Positions 53,244 to 64,000 of a stretch of DNA of 64,000 bases are shown here, in pieces. Made by a program: the position numbers and the translations under genes. How positions within the stretch are numbered: position 1 is the stretch's first letter; every line of letters begins with the position of its first letter. A model generated the notes under the pieces. The model was not told the origin of the DNA. It made no database searches and saw nothing but the letters and a program-made list of their open reading frames with translations. Source of the DNA: Dendrocalamus latiflorus (lineage: Eukaryota; Streptophyta; Magnoliopsida; Poales; Poaceae); assembly GCA_017311315.1 (NCBI GenBank), contig CM029669.1:19603683-19667682 (forward strand), given 5' to 3'.

Positions 53244-54602
53244 ATGGTTATTAAGGTGGTGCGGCAAGGTGCGGCGACTCACTACCTTCACATAAAAATA
53301 TCGCTTATGGTGCGTGGTGTGGCAAGCCATATGACGTGCGGCGTGGCGACACCATACACACATATTAACCTAGTTTAGTAGCAAATTAAATTGATAATGT
53401 AGTAAAACATGCATACACCATATCACCAAGTCATAGCAATAGCACCAAATCAGTAGCACCAAGCATACACATCAGATCAAAGAAATGCATACGGCCATAG
53501 TAGTAGCACCAACACCAAGCATATCAGTATATAGTAGTAGCCACTCATTGGAGAGGTGACGGGGGCACTCGGTGACCAGAGGAAACCGAAGAGGAGGCGC
53601 GGAGGAGGTGGCAGACCGGAGGAGGCGGCGGAGGAGAGGAGACTGGAGAGGAGGTGGACATTGGCATAAAATGCTCAGGGCGCAGTTCTTTTGGGCTTAT
53701 GCTTAGGCTTTGGCTTCCATTTCTACAGTAACTCGTTGTTAAACGGTGTGTATTTTCAAGGCGGGGTCTACAGGTAAATTGTAGTACAAACTATACCGAG
53801 TTCAGTTGTACCACCCAAAATCACATGCGACTATTTTTCTTTGCATACTACCTCTCACAAATTGACCAAAATTCAAAAATATAGCCATAAGACTCAGCCC
53901 AAAAGAACCCACCTCAGGATTGAGGATTCGATGCGCACGTCCTAAAACCCATATTTTCTCTTTTTTATCTTCCTAGCTCTTTTTTCTCTTTTCCCCTCTT
54001 TCTTTTTTTCTTCTCTCAGCTGATCGGCCTTCTTCTCTTGCCTCGTCCTCTTCTTTTATTCCCCCACCCAATCTCTCTCCCTCATCCAGCCAAACAGCCT
54101 TACCTTCCGTTCACCTCCTCCCCTCTGGCTCCTCACTTGGCATTCCCCTCATATCCGACTGCCTCCTCTCCCTCACTCTCTCCCTCTTTCTTCGATCCGC
54201 TCCCCCACCCCCCATCCAGATCTAGGGGCGGTCGTTCCCCGCGTCACCGGTCGTCGGTCCTCCGCTGCTTCCCCTACCCGGCGTCGCCCCTTGGCTAACA
54301 GCCATGGTCGCGTTTTAACCCCGCCGCCCCACCCCCACCTCCCCTGCGGTGCTGGCTCCCTCTCCCAATCTACATGCTGCCGCCTCGGCACATTGGGTGC
54401 ACCAATTAGGAGGTCATCGCTGGCTCGGGATCCACCACCAGCTACCTCTCCACCAGTTTCCCCTATGTGCCGTCGGACTACGGTTTGCCACCAATGACCT
54501 CGTTGCCACAGCTCCATGTTGTCCGCTTGTTGAAGCACGGTGAGCCGCCACGGCGATATGGCGATGTCGTATCATCGATATAGTGACGGCTTAACAACCA
54601 TG
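53244..54602. mobile_element. Non-autonomous hAT-like element (1.36 kb)
   Basis: The ends CATGGTTATTAAGGTGG and, inverted, CATGGTTGTTAAGCCGTC give a short imperfect terminal inverted repeat, with an 8-bp duplication outside. The interior has no transposase. It holds a MITE and a C/T-rich stretch (53940-54400) with proline-rich spurious frames. Confidence 0.72.
53681..53911. mobile_element. MITE nested in the hAT-like element
   Basis: The ends CGCAGTTCTTTTGGGCT and CAGCCCAAAAGAACCCA are inverted copies. Flanks GCTCAGGG and CCTCAGGA agree at six of eight bases, suggesting another hAT-type duplication. Confidence 0.72.
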
Positions 54603-54986
54603 ATACTCATACACCTCAAACAAAGTCTATAGGTGAATTATATGCATGTTTGAAGCTAGTGATGTCTTCGAAGGCCAAATTGGATTCCAAAACGTGTCCA
54701 ACTTGAACTCAGGCTTGACTTGTAGAAGAAGTGGCGTGAAAACCTTGAGGAAGAGTTGGGAAATATGTGGACTTGGTCTTGATGTGCTGGTTGGCTTTCC
54801 TTTAGGTTGACCCCAACCACGAGCGCCTAGTGTTGATGCAATTATCCTTGTATAGCTGTACAAATATATATTTTTATTATTAGATAGCATCATATTCTCA
54901 TTAAAACAAATTGAATATGAAGAAATGAATTCACCTTTTGTTCAATCTTGGGAGCTATTGTCGTATACGTTTGTGGCGTGGTCACA

Positions 54987-55521
54987 TCATCATGCACAAC
55001 AACTTCCAAGGAAACTACATGGAGCGGGTCAACATTGACCAGCTCTTCGCGGTGAGGCAAGCGTGGGGGGAGAAGCTTCCAGAGTATTTCATGTGCTTCA
55101 TGAAGGTTCACTACTAGGTGAAAGATGTCAATGAGATGACTATCATCAATGCTGCCATCCACGGCCTCTAGAAGGGACCGCTTGTAGAGTATAACGTGCA
55201 AAAGTCCATAAGAATGGTGGCTAAGCTCTTTGATAAAATAGAGAAGTACGCAAGGCGGAAGAGGACGTAATGCAGCGTAAGGCCAACACCGCACCGCCTG
55301 CCCCCGAAGCTAAGCCCACCCCAGGGGTCCTGAAGGAAGGCTCCGGCTGCAAGCAGCGAAAAAGACCTTGGGCCAGGTATGCTCTCAACATCAAAGGGGG
55401 CGCCGAGGAAAGCATCACTCCTAGAGGTCATGGTCATGACCGAAGAGGTAGTGGATGCAGAAGGGGTTGGGGCCGAGAAGATGGGCATTAGCAAGGGCCA
55501 TGGTGCTAAGTGCACAATAGG
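54987..55521 (+). pseudogene. Gypsy A gag, middle part
   Basis: It continues gag with MHNNFQGNYMERVNIDQLFA, RQAWGEKLPEYFMCF, NEMTIINAAIHGL and MVAKLFDKIEKYARRKRT, then a Pro/Lys/Gly-rich linker. Stops lie near 55114, 55169 and 55269. It is cut at 55521 by a long solo LTR. Confidence 0.78.
55517..55521. repeat. ATAGG target duplication, left
   Basis: Identical to 59265-59269. Confidence 0.93.
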
Positions 55522-58500
55522 TGTAACATCCCAAAAATTTGAAATTTGAAGATATAAAGTTTTTGAATTATTTTTGCAATATATTCTAATTTTTGGATTT
55601 GGATTTTATGGTGTTTTCTCAAAATTTTGGTTAAGGTTCCCAAAATTTGAAATAAAAAGAAAATATACAATTGAAAGGAAAATTCAAATTGAAATTAAGA
55701 ATCTGAAAAGATGATCCAGAAATTAGGAGAGAGGAATGGAAATAAAATCTGGGGATTTATACAGGAAATTTTGCCAAAGTTTAACCCAAAAATATAGCAA
55801 GAAAAATAAATAATATATATATATATATAATATGGAATGGAGTTGGGCCAGCCAAAGCCAGCCCAACCCCATCCTTCCTTCGGCCGAACGGCCCAGCCGC
55901 GCGTGCACGCGCCCCTGCCAGCGGGCCCGTGTCGTCCTCACGCTGCCGGTGGCCCCGCCTCGCGCCTGCGTCGCCTCCCGCCACTGCCAGCGGGCCCGGC
56001 TTCGCCCCGCCCGCTCCCTCTGGCCGGTGGCCCCGCTATCGCCGCTCTCTTCTTCCTCCCCCGTCTCGCTCCCTTTTTCGCCTCTCTCAGCGGCCGCGCA
56101 CCCCATGGCACACATGCACCGGCGACATCCCGGCCCGAGCCATCTCGTCGCCCTGGTGGAAAGCCTGTCGCCCTGTCGCCGCCCCTGGTTCCACCGCCCC
56201 CGGTTCAGCGCCGTCGCCCACAGATTTCCTCGCCCGATCGCTTCGGCCCGGCCACGTGGCGCCGGTCTTCTGCCCCGCTCCCCTCGCGCGTGAGAGACCG
56301 CAAAAGCGGAGGAGACCGCGCGGGCGTGGGCGTGCTGTGTCACGCACAGTGCGCCTGGCATTAACGCCGCCCGCGTCACCACCTGCCTCCGCCACCTGCT
56401 CCGACGCGACCGCACGAGCGCCGCCCGTTGCCAGCCCCCTCCGAGCGTGTATATAAGGTCGTGGACCCCCCCGTTGAGTTCCCCACGTTGTACTCGCCGT
56501 CCTCTAGCAGGTAATTGAACCGAGAGCCACTCAATTGCCGGCGAGCCACTTTCGTTCCCAACTCCGGCCGCCCGCGCAACCCATCAATCCGAGCTACCAA
56601 AACCCGATTCCTCTCACCCACATCATCTCCGGTGCGTCGCGAAGCCACCCCGGTCTCGCCCGAGCTCCCTGACGCCCGTACCTCGCCGTCACCGAGGACA
56701 TCCCCGAGTCGCCGCCGCCGCACGACGCCGACCCACCTCCGGACTTCCTCGGCCCCGGGCGACTGCACCATCGTCTTCACCGTAGCTCGTGGAACGCGTT
56801 TCGCTTCTCCGCCGGACCTCCCCCACAACCCCTCGCCACCGGCCACCGTCGCCCCCGACTCCTCTGCTCGGTCACCTCGTCGGCATCCCTCAAAAGGATA
56901 TTTCATCCTTATAGGGTAGGCAATGCCTCCCCGCTCACTTGGCTATCACCGCTCGCTCTCTTCCCCCTCCAACTCCCCGGTCGCGCGTTCGAGCCTCCGG
57001 CTCCGCAGCGCCGGGTTGAATTTTCTTTATTTTCCTTCGGGCTGACAGGTGGGCCCCACATGTCAGCCGCAGTAGCCAGAGCCGAGGCTGACCGCTGGAC
57101 CCCACCGGTCAGTGGCACATCCGCACCAAGCCCGCACTAACATGTGGACCCCATGAACAGTAATCGGACCCACATGTCAGTAGCACAGAAAGTAAATAAA
57201 AAGGGAAATTAAAATAAATCTGAAAATACCAGTGGACCCCACATGTCAGGATTTGATAATTTCTGGATTTGACCGAAACAGAGAACTTTGACCAATCATA
57301 ACTTTTTCATTTTAGCTCCAAATTGAATGAAACCAATTTCTAAACTTGTTTAAATTCAAGATCTATCTAATGGAACCAGAACCATATTTTTTGGAGTTCA
57401 TTTGAATTTCTGGTGATATTTTGTTGATTGGTTGCTTTTCTTTTATTTGGGTATTTCGCACGATTAAATAGCATACGAGGCTTAGGAAGAGGAGGTTGAG
57501 GCAGCCAGCTTGGAAGCTTCTGAAGACCCATACCAAGACCCCCGCGAGCAAGGCGAGTTAACACCTTGATCATTTTGAACCTATGATTTTGCAAAGTTAA
57601 TTTCTTTTAAATTATCAACATGCATGTTGTTATTTTATGTGATGAAATATGTTCATTTCCAGAAAGTGGTAGTTAGATACCTAGTATAATGCTTGCTAAT
57701 AATGATCCGTTGCAATGCTTGGACATGTGAACCTTGTCGCCCTAGAAAAGTTTATATTATCATATCTTTTACCAGTAAGTCCAAATAATTATTGCGTGGC
57801 TTAGTATTGCTAGATAAAAACGGGGGTACATAGCTGCCCCAAAAACAACACTTGCAAAATGTGATATTGTTTGGGGGACAGTCATGGATGGAATGACTGT
57901 AGTAGGTGGACACAATATTTTCTACCTCTGAAAAATTCTAAAAATGATTAAATACTTGGATGGATGGTTTAGGGGCTGGTATGTGGTGCAGTGGATGCAC
58001 AAAATGTGAAATGTGGCAGAACCATCCAGGTAGCCCTAAGGCCTGAATCTTGTCATGTCAACCCATGTAAATCAGTACAACCACAAGCTGGCAAAATGTA
58101 GGCAGGGTTAACTAATTTGTGTAGCTCCGAGGTGGTTACGTGAAGGTATGACCACGAGCAAAGGGATGGATGCGTAATATTCCTCGCCTTTGCCCGTGAT
58201 GGCTCACGAGGGACCCTTCCCGCGGTATGCGTAATATTACTACGGAAGGTTGACCTTAGCGGGCGTAACCACAGTGGACTATGCATTGTAAAGGCCCTGT
58301 GATAGTCTATTCAACCACATGGCTAAGGAATCATGTGGGGCAACGAGTAGATATATCTCTTGTGGGTAAAGTGTGCCACTCTGCAGAGTCAAAACTATTC
58401 GAATAGCTGTGCCCACGGTCAAGGGCGGACATGGGAACGTAACTAGATATAGTTCTGTTTACAAAATAATGGGAACTTGTGAGAAGGGAAACTTGAAGGG

Positions 58501-59264
58501 CGAAGGACTGCCCTGGTTTCGGAATTGTCCTGGGTGTTGTCCCAGTGGTAAGTTAAGCGGCTATAACGTTGAAAGTTACTATATGGCGCAGACGCCATGT
58601 AATGGTGGATGGAATCTGTGTCAATTATAAAGATCAACTTATTTTATAAGTAAAAGTTTTGAGTTTAAGATTGCTAGGTCTCAGGGATTTTCCTATAATT
58701 GTATTCAAACGCGCTCTCCGCAAAATAAAATGAGCCCAAGCCATCCTTTGATTAGCCATACATGTTTAAATATTGCATTCTGTGTGTTGGCTTGCTGAGC
58801 ACGGGGTCGGAGTGCTCATTCTCGCTTTTGCGACAAAATTCAGAAACAGGAGTTCAAGGACACTACGCCTATGAGGAGGCCCCTGCCAACGTCGACGGAA
58901 GCAAAGGTGATAATTAAGGCGTAGGCCTCGGTGGTTAGGCATAGACAAGTAGACTCTAGGCGTTGTGTACATTTATGTTACCGGGACCCTGGTGGCATAT
59001 ATTGTACACATTACCCTACTGGCCGCTTGCCTGTGGATTTGGGTTTACTTTGCTATAATTTCCGCTGCATTTATGTAATGAAGACATTTGGCCAAAGCGG
59101 CCCTTTTGTAAACATTCACCCGATGTGGTGTATTTCAGACTCTGTAATATTATTATGCGATGTATGTCATGATTCAGCAATGTACCTGTGTGCACTAACT
59201 ACTGATCCAGGGATTAGTGCAGTGAGACACAGTAGATTCCGGATTGAAAAATCTGGGTCTGACA
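55522..59264 (+). mobile_element. Long Gypsy-type solo LTR (3743 bp), plus orientation
   Basis: It starts TGTAACATCCCAAAAATTTG and ends CTGGGTCTGACA, with a perfect ATAGG duplication on both sides and no internal domain, so it is a solo LTR left by LTR-LTR recombination. The size and TGTAACA(C/T)CCC start suit long-LTR Gypsy families of the Tekay/Del or RIRE3 type. TATA box TGTATATAAGG is at about 56448. An (AT)n run is at 55811-55828. The GC-rich stretch 55860-56900 gives long overlapping frames on both strands, which I treat as non-coding LTR sequence. Confidence 0.93.
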
Positions 59265-59269
59265 ATAGG
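59265..59269. repeat. ATAGG target duplication, right
   Basis: Identical to 55517-55521. Confidence 0.93.
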
Positions 59270-59617
59270 GGAGAGCACATCATGCACAATTGTTGTGAAA
59301 GTGGGGCCAGGGAGCATGTACAAGATACGAAGGCACCAGTGGTGGTGCATGTACAACAGTCCCCAGTGGTACTACTCGTCCAGCCCCCGTCGAGCGTGTT
59401 ATGGATCCAGGCCCTTGATGATGGTCCCCACTGTGTGATCAACGCCATCACGGGTGAGTCACCTCTTAAATTCTCCTCCAAGTGATAGCAGAGGGCCTAC
59501 ACACCATGAATACGTCACATCGCCACATACCTAGCACACATGCTCCCGACGTGGGCCTAAGCAAATATCACCTTCACGGTGGATGATGCCTCAGGAGTGG
59601 ACTTCCCTCGTCAAGAT
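59270..59617 (+). pseudogene. Gypsy A gag-protease spacer
   Basis: It continues past the solo LTR. Near 59570 it reads FTVDDASGVDFPRQD, the segment that precedes the protease in this Gypsy group. The next conserved residues (DPLVIA) reappear at 62755 after the second solo LTR. Confidence 0.6.
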
Positions 59618-62600
59618 TAAGATGTACCATGTCATTACCAAGGGGTAATAACACTTGGGCAACAAATTATTATTCATTTGCTAGGTAAACACCCTTCTAA
59701 CAAATAATAAGCCTTACCAGAGTTATGCAACAGAACTATAATTAGATATTACGCTTATTACAATAGTTAGCCATGCAGAGCTATGGTCTTAAGTACAAAT
59801 ATTTAGATACAAAAGGAGATACAGATAATTAGATAACCTATCTCTTGAAAAATAGGTGCTATTGGCCACTTACTCGTCCTAATTGTCGTATAGGACGTCC
59901 ACCTCGCCTTGGTCCACGGCACGATCACCCTTGTCCCACGTGGCCTCATCGGCGCCTGGATATTCCATGTCCCACTCAAGGTACTCCCTGGTTAGACTAG
60001 GATCTAACAAAGGGAAATAATAGTAAGGGTGAGTACTAATATACTGAGTAAGCATTAATAGCAAGAAATGCACAGTATGGCTCATATATTTCCCACTATC
60101 ATATTTTCTAATTCATCTTTTTCTGGAAAATTAGTTTATCAAATTAAGTGGAGTTTCAAGTTTAATTATTGAAAATATTACTAGTCACTCGGTGAGGAAA
60201 AAGACCCCTGCTGGTCTCGTAGCCTCTAATCCAGAAGACAAGCATGAATTCATTATTTTATTTTGCATTGTGTATGCTTGTGCTATTGTACCCATAGCTA
60301 CTCTAAGCTCTCTTGAAACTAGGTATCTCATATTCCCTTAGATATGGTGCCAAGTTCAAAGTACATAATGTTTTCCATGTTACGTTATTAAATATTCACC
60401 CAACTAATCTTAGTCAGTGATCTGGGGTGGTTTCTCACCCTCACCCGACACCCATCGGCCTCAATAGATGTTAGTTGGGCCAGTTATTCCTTTACCCAAT
60501 ACTCTACCAACGCTAATATATGCACCTTGGATCCCCCACGTCTGGACTCTCTACCAGTCCTAGGTTCCTCTACTAATTATAATACATACCCATTATGGAG
60601 AGAAATAGTAACATAACACGGTAGCATTTTCGACTGTCAAAAACGTGAATATGGCTGACACTTGAGTACGGCCCCCTTTCCAAGTGAAAGTTTATTTGTT
60701 CTTATGTTATAATCATATATAAAGGGACCCAACCTTTCCCTCTCTGTCCTGACCAAGGCACCCTTTACCATCCTAGTATTTATTTCATATAGCTCAGCTG
60801 GACTGCTGTTTAATTCTTATCACTTTCTTTCATCATTTAATCCATGTTGGTTTTGTAATACATTTTTTATGCATACAAATATTATATATTATTGGAATAT
60901 AGTTTTTACCAAGATAACTAGGTAAGTGATCAAAGAATAAGCTTGTCGTCATAATCGTAGAAAAGCTTGTGTTAACCATGTCTAGATCTGCTACTTCTGC
61001 CTATCTTGGTTCGCCTTCTGTATTATAGAGCAGTCTTATGATTTAAAATATTTAATAACTAGATGATTTTTAATTTTATATAGTCAGCTTCCCCTTTTGG
61101 GTGGATTTTAGCGGGTTTTATTAACTTAAATTTTATTGGCCACCGATTTAACTCTAACATCGCTAATTAATCATGTGCTTTCCCCGCTATTATTTTCTCC
61201 CTATTGGTTATCTCTACTGGAGGCGGTTTTCTTTGGCCCTGCACTCATAGCACAAAACCCTAAACTATTTACACAATGCCACACACCAACACACACGAAA
61301 CTCCACACACCACAAAACACAGAACACCAAACCCACACACGCACGCACGGCCAACACCACCCAGCCACATGCACAACACTACACCATCCACCACACGCAC
61401 CCATCTAACCCTCTCTCTCTCTAGAGGCAATCGTCGTCACCGCCCCGGGCTCGCTACTACCCTCCGGCTCCCTGCGTGCCGCTCCCCCTATCTTCCTAGC
61501 TCCACTACTGTCGTGGCTTGGGTCCCTTGGCTAGGCTGGTGTCACGGGCACGTTGGTCATCTGCTCACCACCAGTAGGCTCCCCACTACTTCTCCCCTCA
61601 GCTCCCTTGCCAGTTTTCCTCGTTTTCCCCCTTGGCTCCCAGCTCCCGGTGGTCGTCAGCTTGGAACGACCATGGATCTCAGCTCAACCTTGGCTGCTAT
61701 TGGCTGGTTCCTACGTTGTTGGTTGCTGTTGATTTGCTAGTCCCCTTTCCTTGTCTTGGTCAGCTAGGGATGGTCCTAGCAGTCGTCGATGGTTCTACGC
61801 CTTCATTGTCATTGTCTTTGCTCCTTCGTCTTCCCCTTCTCCTTGAGCTTCTCTCCTCCAGGCTCTCTCTTCCTCACTACCTCTTTGTGGTGGTCATGGA
61901 CTTTGGTGATGGTGGAGCTCTCTTGGCCTGAGGCTCTGTCATTGGCTGAGACTAGCAATGGTAAGGTGGCTCTTTGCTTGGCTTGGTTGGCTGCCTTAAG
62001 AAGAGAGAGGAATGGCTGGCTTCTCTCTGGCCATGCTGATGGTTTGGTCTTATCTCTATTTCTCTCTTGCCTGGTTGTGCAAGGCTTCGGCCTTATCCTC
62101 ATTCCTCTCTTGGTCGGCTGTGCAATGGTTAAAACGTTGGTCCATGGGGAGGCTTTGGCAATGTGCTTCAGTTTTCTACTGTGCAAGGTAAGTCAGTAAA
62201 AACTATAGTGGGTGTTGACTCAGTTTTTCACCAATGATGAGACCTACTTAAGTGAGAGGTGTCAGCTGGCCCTGGACAGTCCTGGTATCTCGATGTGCAC
62301 TAATAGCCTCAGTCTTCTAAAGTCGAATAGGTTCTGATGGAAAACTACTTTTATTTCTTTGTATTCTCCTTTGGATTGTTTTTATCCTATCACTTGGGTT
62401 ACAAAAGAGAAATCAGTGTTTTGGTTTGGTCTTCGGAAGGCTACTACTCGTAGATCCATGTAAAAGAAATAGCAAAACAAGGAATAATGCAAATGTAATT
62501 TTTTATTTTGCATTCTAATGCAATGCTTGCAATTTATTTACTTTTAGATGCAACGCTTACAATTTATTTACTTTTAGATGCAAATTCATATTCTATAGTT

Positions 62601-62751
62601 ATTCAAGTGTTGTAATAAACTTCTTTGGCTTGCAAGAGTTATGTTTAGATTATTGTAGTTCACTGTGTTGTAATTACTTTAATTGCTCTTTATTTACTAT
62701 TAATTAAATTAATTTTACTGTTAGCATTAATTAAGAGTTAGGGTTATTTCA
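59618..62751 (-). mobile_element. Long Gypsy-type solo LTR (3.1 kb), minus orientation
   Basis: On the minus strand it begins TGAAATAACCCTAACTC at 62751 and ends at 59618 (TA instead of CA). Flanks AAGAT (59613-59617) and AAGAC (62752-62756) agree at four of five bases, and removing it rejoins FPRQ-DPLVI of the Gypsy protease region. A minus-strand TATA box (GACTATATAAAA) is near 61075. A pseudo-coding stretch at 59879-60085 (REYLEWDMEYPGADEATW) is similar in kind to that of the 34-37 kb solo LTR. No internal domain is present. Confidence 0.75.
61270..61405. repeat. CA-rich low-complexity stretch in solo LTR
   Basis: Irregular CACACA, CACCAA and CCACAC runs, of no clear period. Confidence 0.7.
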
Positions 62752-63453
62752 AAGACCCACTAGTAATCGCGACCAGCATCGCGAGGTGTGATGTGAGGCG
62801 GGTCCTAGTGAACAGAGGTAGCTCCATGACCTCCTGTTCGTCGACACCTTTTACCAAATGGGCATCCCTCGAAGTAGGCTGAAGCTGCCAAGGATACCCC
62901 TATAAGGTTTCGGAGGGCACCTGGTCAACGCCCTAAGGCAGAAGATAGCGCTTGAGGTAGCCTTCAGGTAAGGAGAGTAGAGAAGAAGGGAGGTTATCAA
63001 CTTTGACATTGTGGATCTTCAATATCCATACAACACTATCTTGGAAAGTGCCACCCTCAAAACGTTTGGCGCAGTCCCCCATCACAATTATCTGTGCATG
63101 AAGCTCCGGGCCCAAGGGGGATCATACGATGTTCAGCAACTAGGACCTTGCCAGGCAAGTCGAGGTGGGCACACAGAGCCCCCATCGCAAAGTGCACGCC
63201 GTGAACGAAGGTACCTCCCCTCCCTCCGTCTGGATGGTGAGGTAAAGAGGGTGCCGCTCAATAATGAAGGCCCATTGAAGCAAGTATCGATCAAGACAAC
63301 CTTACCTCGAAGACCGAACGGAGCCTACTGGAAATGCTCCAGAAGAATGCAGACGTCTTCGCATAGTCATCCGCCAACATCATCGGAGTGGAACGCTCTG
63401 TTGTCAAGCACAAGCTGGCGGTGCGCCCCGATGCGAAGCCTGTCAAGCCTTGA
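62752..63453 (+). pseudogene. Gypsy A protease to RT-start fragment
   Basis: DPLVIATSIARCDVRRVLVN then RGSSM is the protease region, with the catalytic D-T/S-G replaced by N-R-G. Downstream are DLQYPYNTILESATLKTFGA (63010-63069), HHNYLCMKLRAQGG, KRVPLNNEGPLKQV and ALRPDAKPVK-type sequence at 63420-63447. Frames alternate and contain stops. The reading ends just where RT should begin, so the rest was deleted. Confidence 0.75.
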
Positions 63454-64000
63454 CAACTTTTCATCTACAACAACAAAATTATTTATATTTGAGAAATCAA
63501 GATCGATCTTGATAATTGCACTACATCTTTGCAAAGTGAAATAAGCCTGCAGATGTAAAAAAACACCTATTTTATGATCAGTAGATGGTGATATGGACAT
63601 TCTAGAGAAGCACTTAAGAAATTACTCCAGAAAAGAATTTCATGTCTTAAACCTTAATTTCACACCTGCTATATAGGAAAGCCACTTGAATTCCAAGCCA
63701 AAACCATCAGTTTTCTAATGTCCTCCACTTCATGTACATATGGATCAGGAATGTATAGACTACAACGACAGCAAGCAGCATGGTTGTAAGCGGCTTACAA
63801 TTGCATAATTTTCGAAAATGCTATTAGTTCAGCACATTCCTTTGTTCTATGTGTATGTTTCATTTCAGCACCAATAGCTATTTGTACTATTGCCATGCAA
63901 ATGCTATGGCCCTTGCAAAAGTTGCTTAGTTGCAAAGGTAATAATCCATTGCACTAATACTTGTCAAACAATAGCCCCATCAAAGATTGCAGCTGAGAAA
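63454..64000. other. Right flank; possible host exon on minus strand
   Basis: After the Gypsy break, the minus strand from 63546 has a good acceptor (ACATCTGCAG) followed by AYFTLQRCSAIIKIDLDFSN and INNFVVVDEKLSR. This looks coding and runs into the Gypsy junction. On the plus strand 63866-63940 is open between a TTTCAG acceptor and a GTAATA donor. Neither is identified. The first might belong to the gene whose 3' exons lie at 47.1-48.0 kb. Confidence 0.3.

Larger units (their letters stand above)
52641..54986 (-). mobile_element. Solo LTR in gag of Gypsy A (about 980 bp without nested hAT)
   Basis: On the minus strand it starts TGTGACCACGCCACAAACG at 54986 and ends AATCCTACACCA at 52641. 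Flanks are TCATA (52636-52640) and TCATC (54987-54991), four of five alike. Removing it with one flank copy restores the gag reading from EQIQNLI to MHNNFQGNY. A minus-strand TATA box TCTTATAAATAGACC lies at about 53012-53026. It contains the hAT-like element at 53244-54602. Confidence 0.8.
48053..63453 (+). mobile_element. Old Gypsy element (A) broken by four insertions, 3' end lost
   Basis: Pieces in order are LTR 48053-48235 and 51909-52082, primer site, gag 52122-52640 and 54987-55521, gag to protease spacer 59265-59617, and protease to RT start 62752-63453. When the insertions at 48236-51905, 52641-54986, 55522-59264 and 59618-62751 are ignored, the reading continues in the expected gene order and each insertion has a matching or near-matching short duplication. 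The element stops at the beginning of RT (AKPVK) and has no 3' LTR, so its right part was deleted. Heavily mutated and inactive. The gag and primer-site type resemble the RIRE2/Tat-like group. Confidence 0.78.

Noticed and set aside
53930..54545. Pro/Ser-rich frames in C/T-rich DNA
   Set aside because: Low-complexity pyrimidine-rich interior of a hAT-like element; no domain.
55723..56919. Long overlapping frames on both strands, up to 230 codons
   Set aside because: GC-rich interior of a solo LTR proven by an ATAGG duplication. No domain or family match.

Overview
The window is repeat-rich grass nuclear DNA. It is probably from a panicoid or related cereal, although no single marker fixes the species. 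Evidence for a grass is the stacked LTR retrotransposons with the TG...CA and 5-bp target-duplication signature, a PIF/Harbinger element with the GAGCATCTCC terminus, many small MITEs, and GC-rich exons beside AT-rich intergenic DNA. No bacterial, organellar, rRNA or tRNA features were seen, and there is no CRISPR array.

Layout. 0.5-8.9 kb: a decayed Copia element of SIRE/Maximus character with a long 5' LTR and a 3' LTR fused to a broken RNase H. 9.8-17.1 kb: a second, structurally complete Copia element (ATTAG target duplication, 237/238-bp LTRs) with stops and frameshifts. 17.5-24.4 kb: small exons of an unidentified plus-strand host gene. One intron holds a Gypsy-like derivative filled with 95-bp, 96-bp and 15/30-bp minisatellites. 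26.4-27.0 kb: an intact single-exon bZIP transcription factor gene on the minus strand. A complete TRIM element (553 bp, ACCTA duplication) lies 22 bp upstream of its TATA box. 27.7-34.2 kb: intergenic DNA with MITEs. 34.2-37.4 kb: a long Gypsy-type solo LTR. 39.3-43 kb: an AT-rich array followed by a decayed plant-mobile-domain gene. 43-45.5 kb: two Copia fragments.

47.1-48.0 kb holds phase-consistent 3' exons of an unidentified minus-strand gene. From 48.05 to about 63.45 kb lies one old Gypsy element cut up by later insertions. A PIF/Harbinger element (perfect 23-bp TIRs, TTA duplication) sits in its LTR. A solo LTR in gag itself contains a hAT-like element that contains a MITE. Two further long solo LTRs lie in the gag-pol region. 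The outer Gypsy reading can be followed across these breaks, which gives a relative order of events.

The clearest unusual feature is the Harbinger element. It keeps a spliced Myb-like gene and the 5' part of its transposase, has lost the region for the third catalytic acidic residue, and carries a fragment of a host FAD-dependent monooxygenase gene next to its right end (a Pack-PIF arrangement). The most plausible functional gene in the window is the bZIP. The two other multi-exon host genes are inferred from splice phase and composition only.
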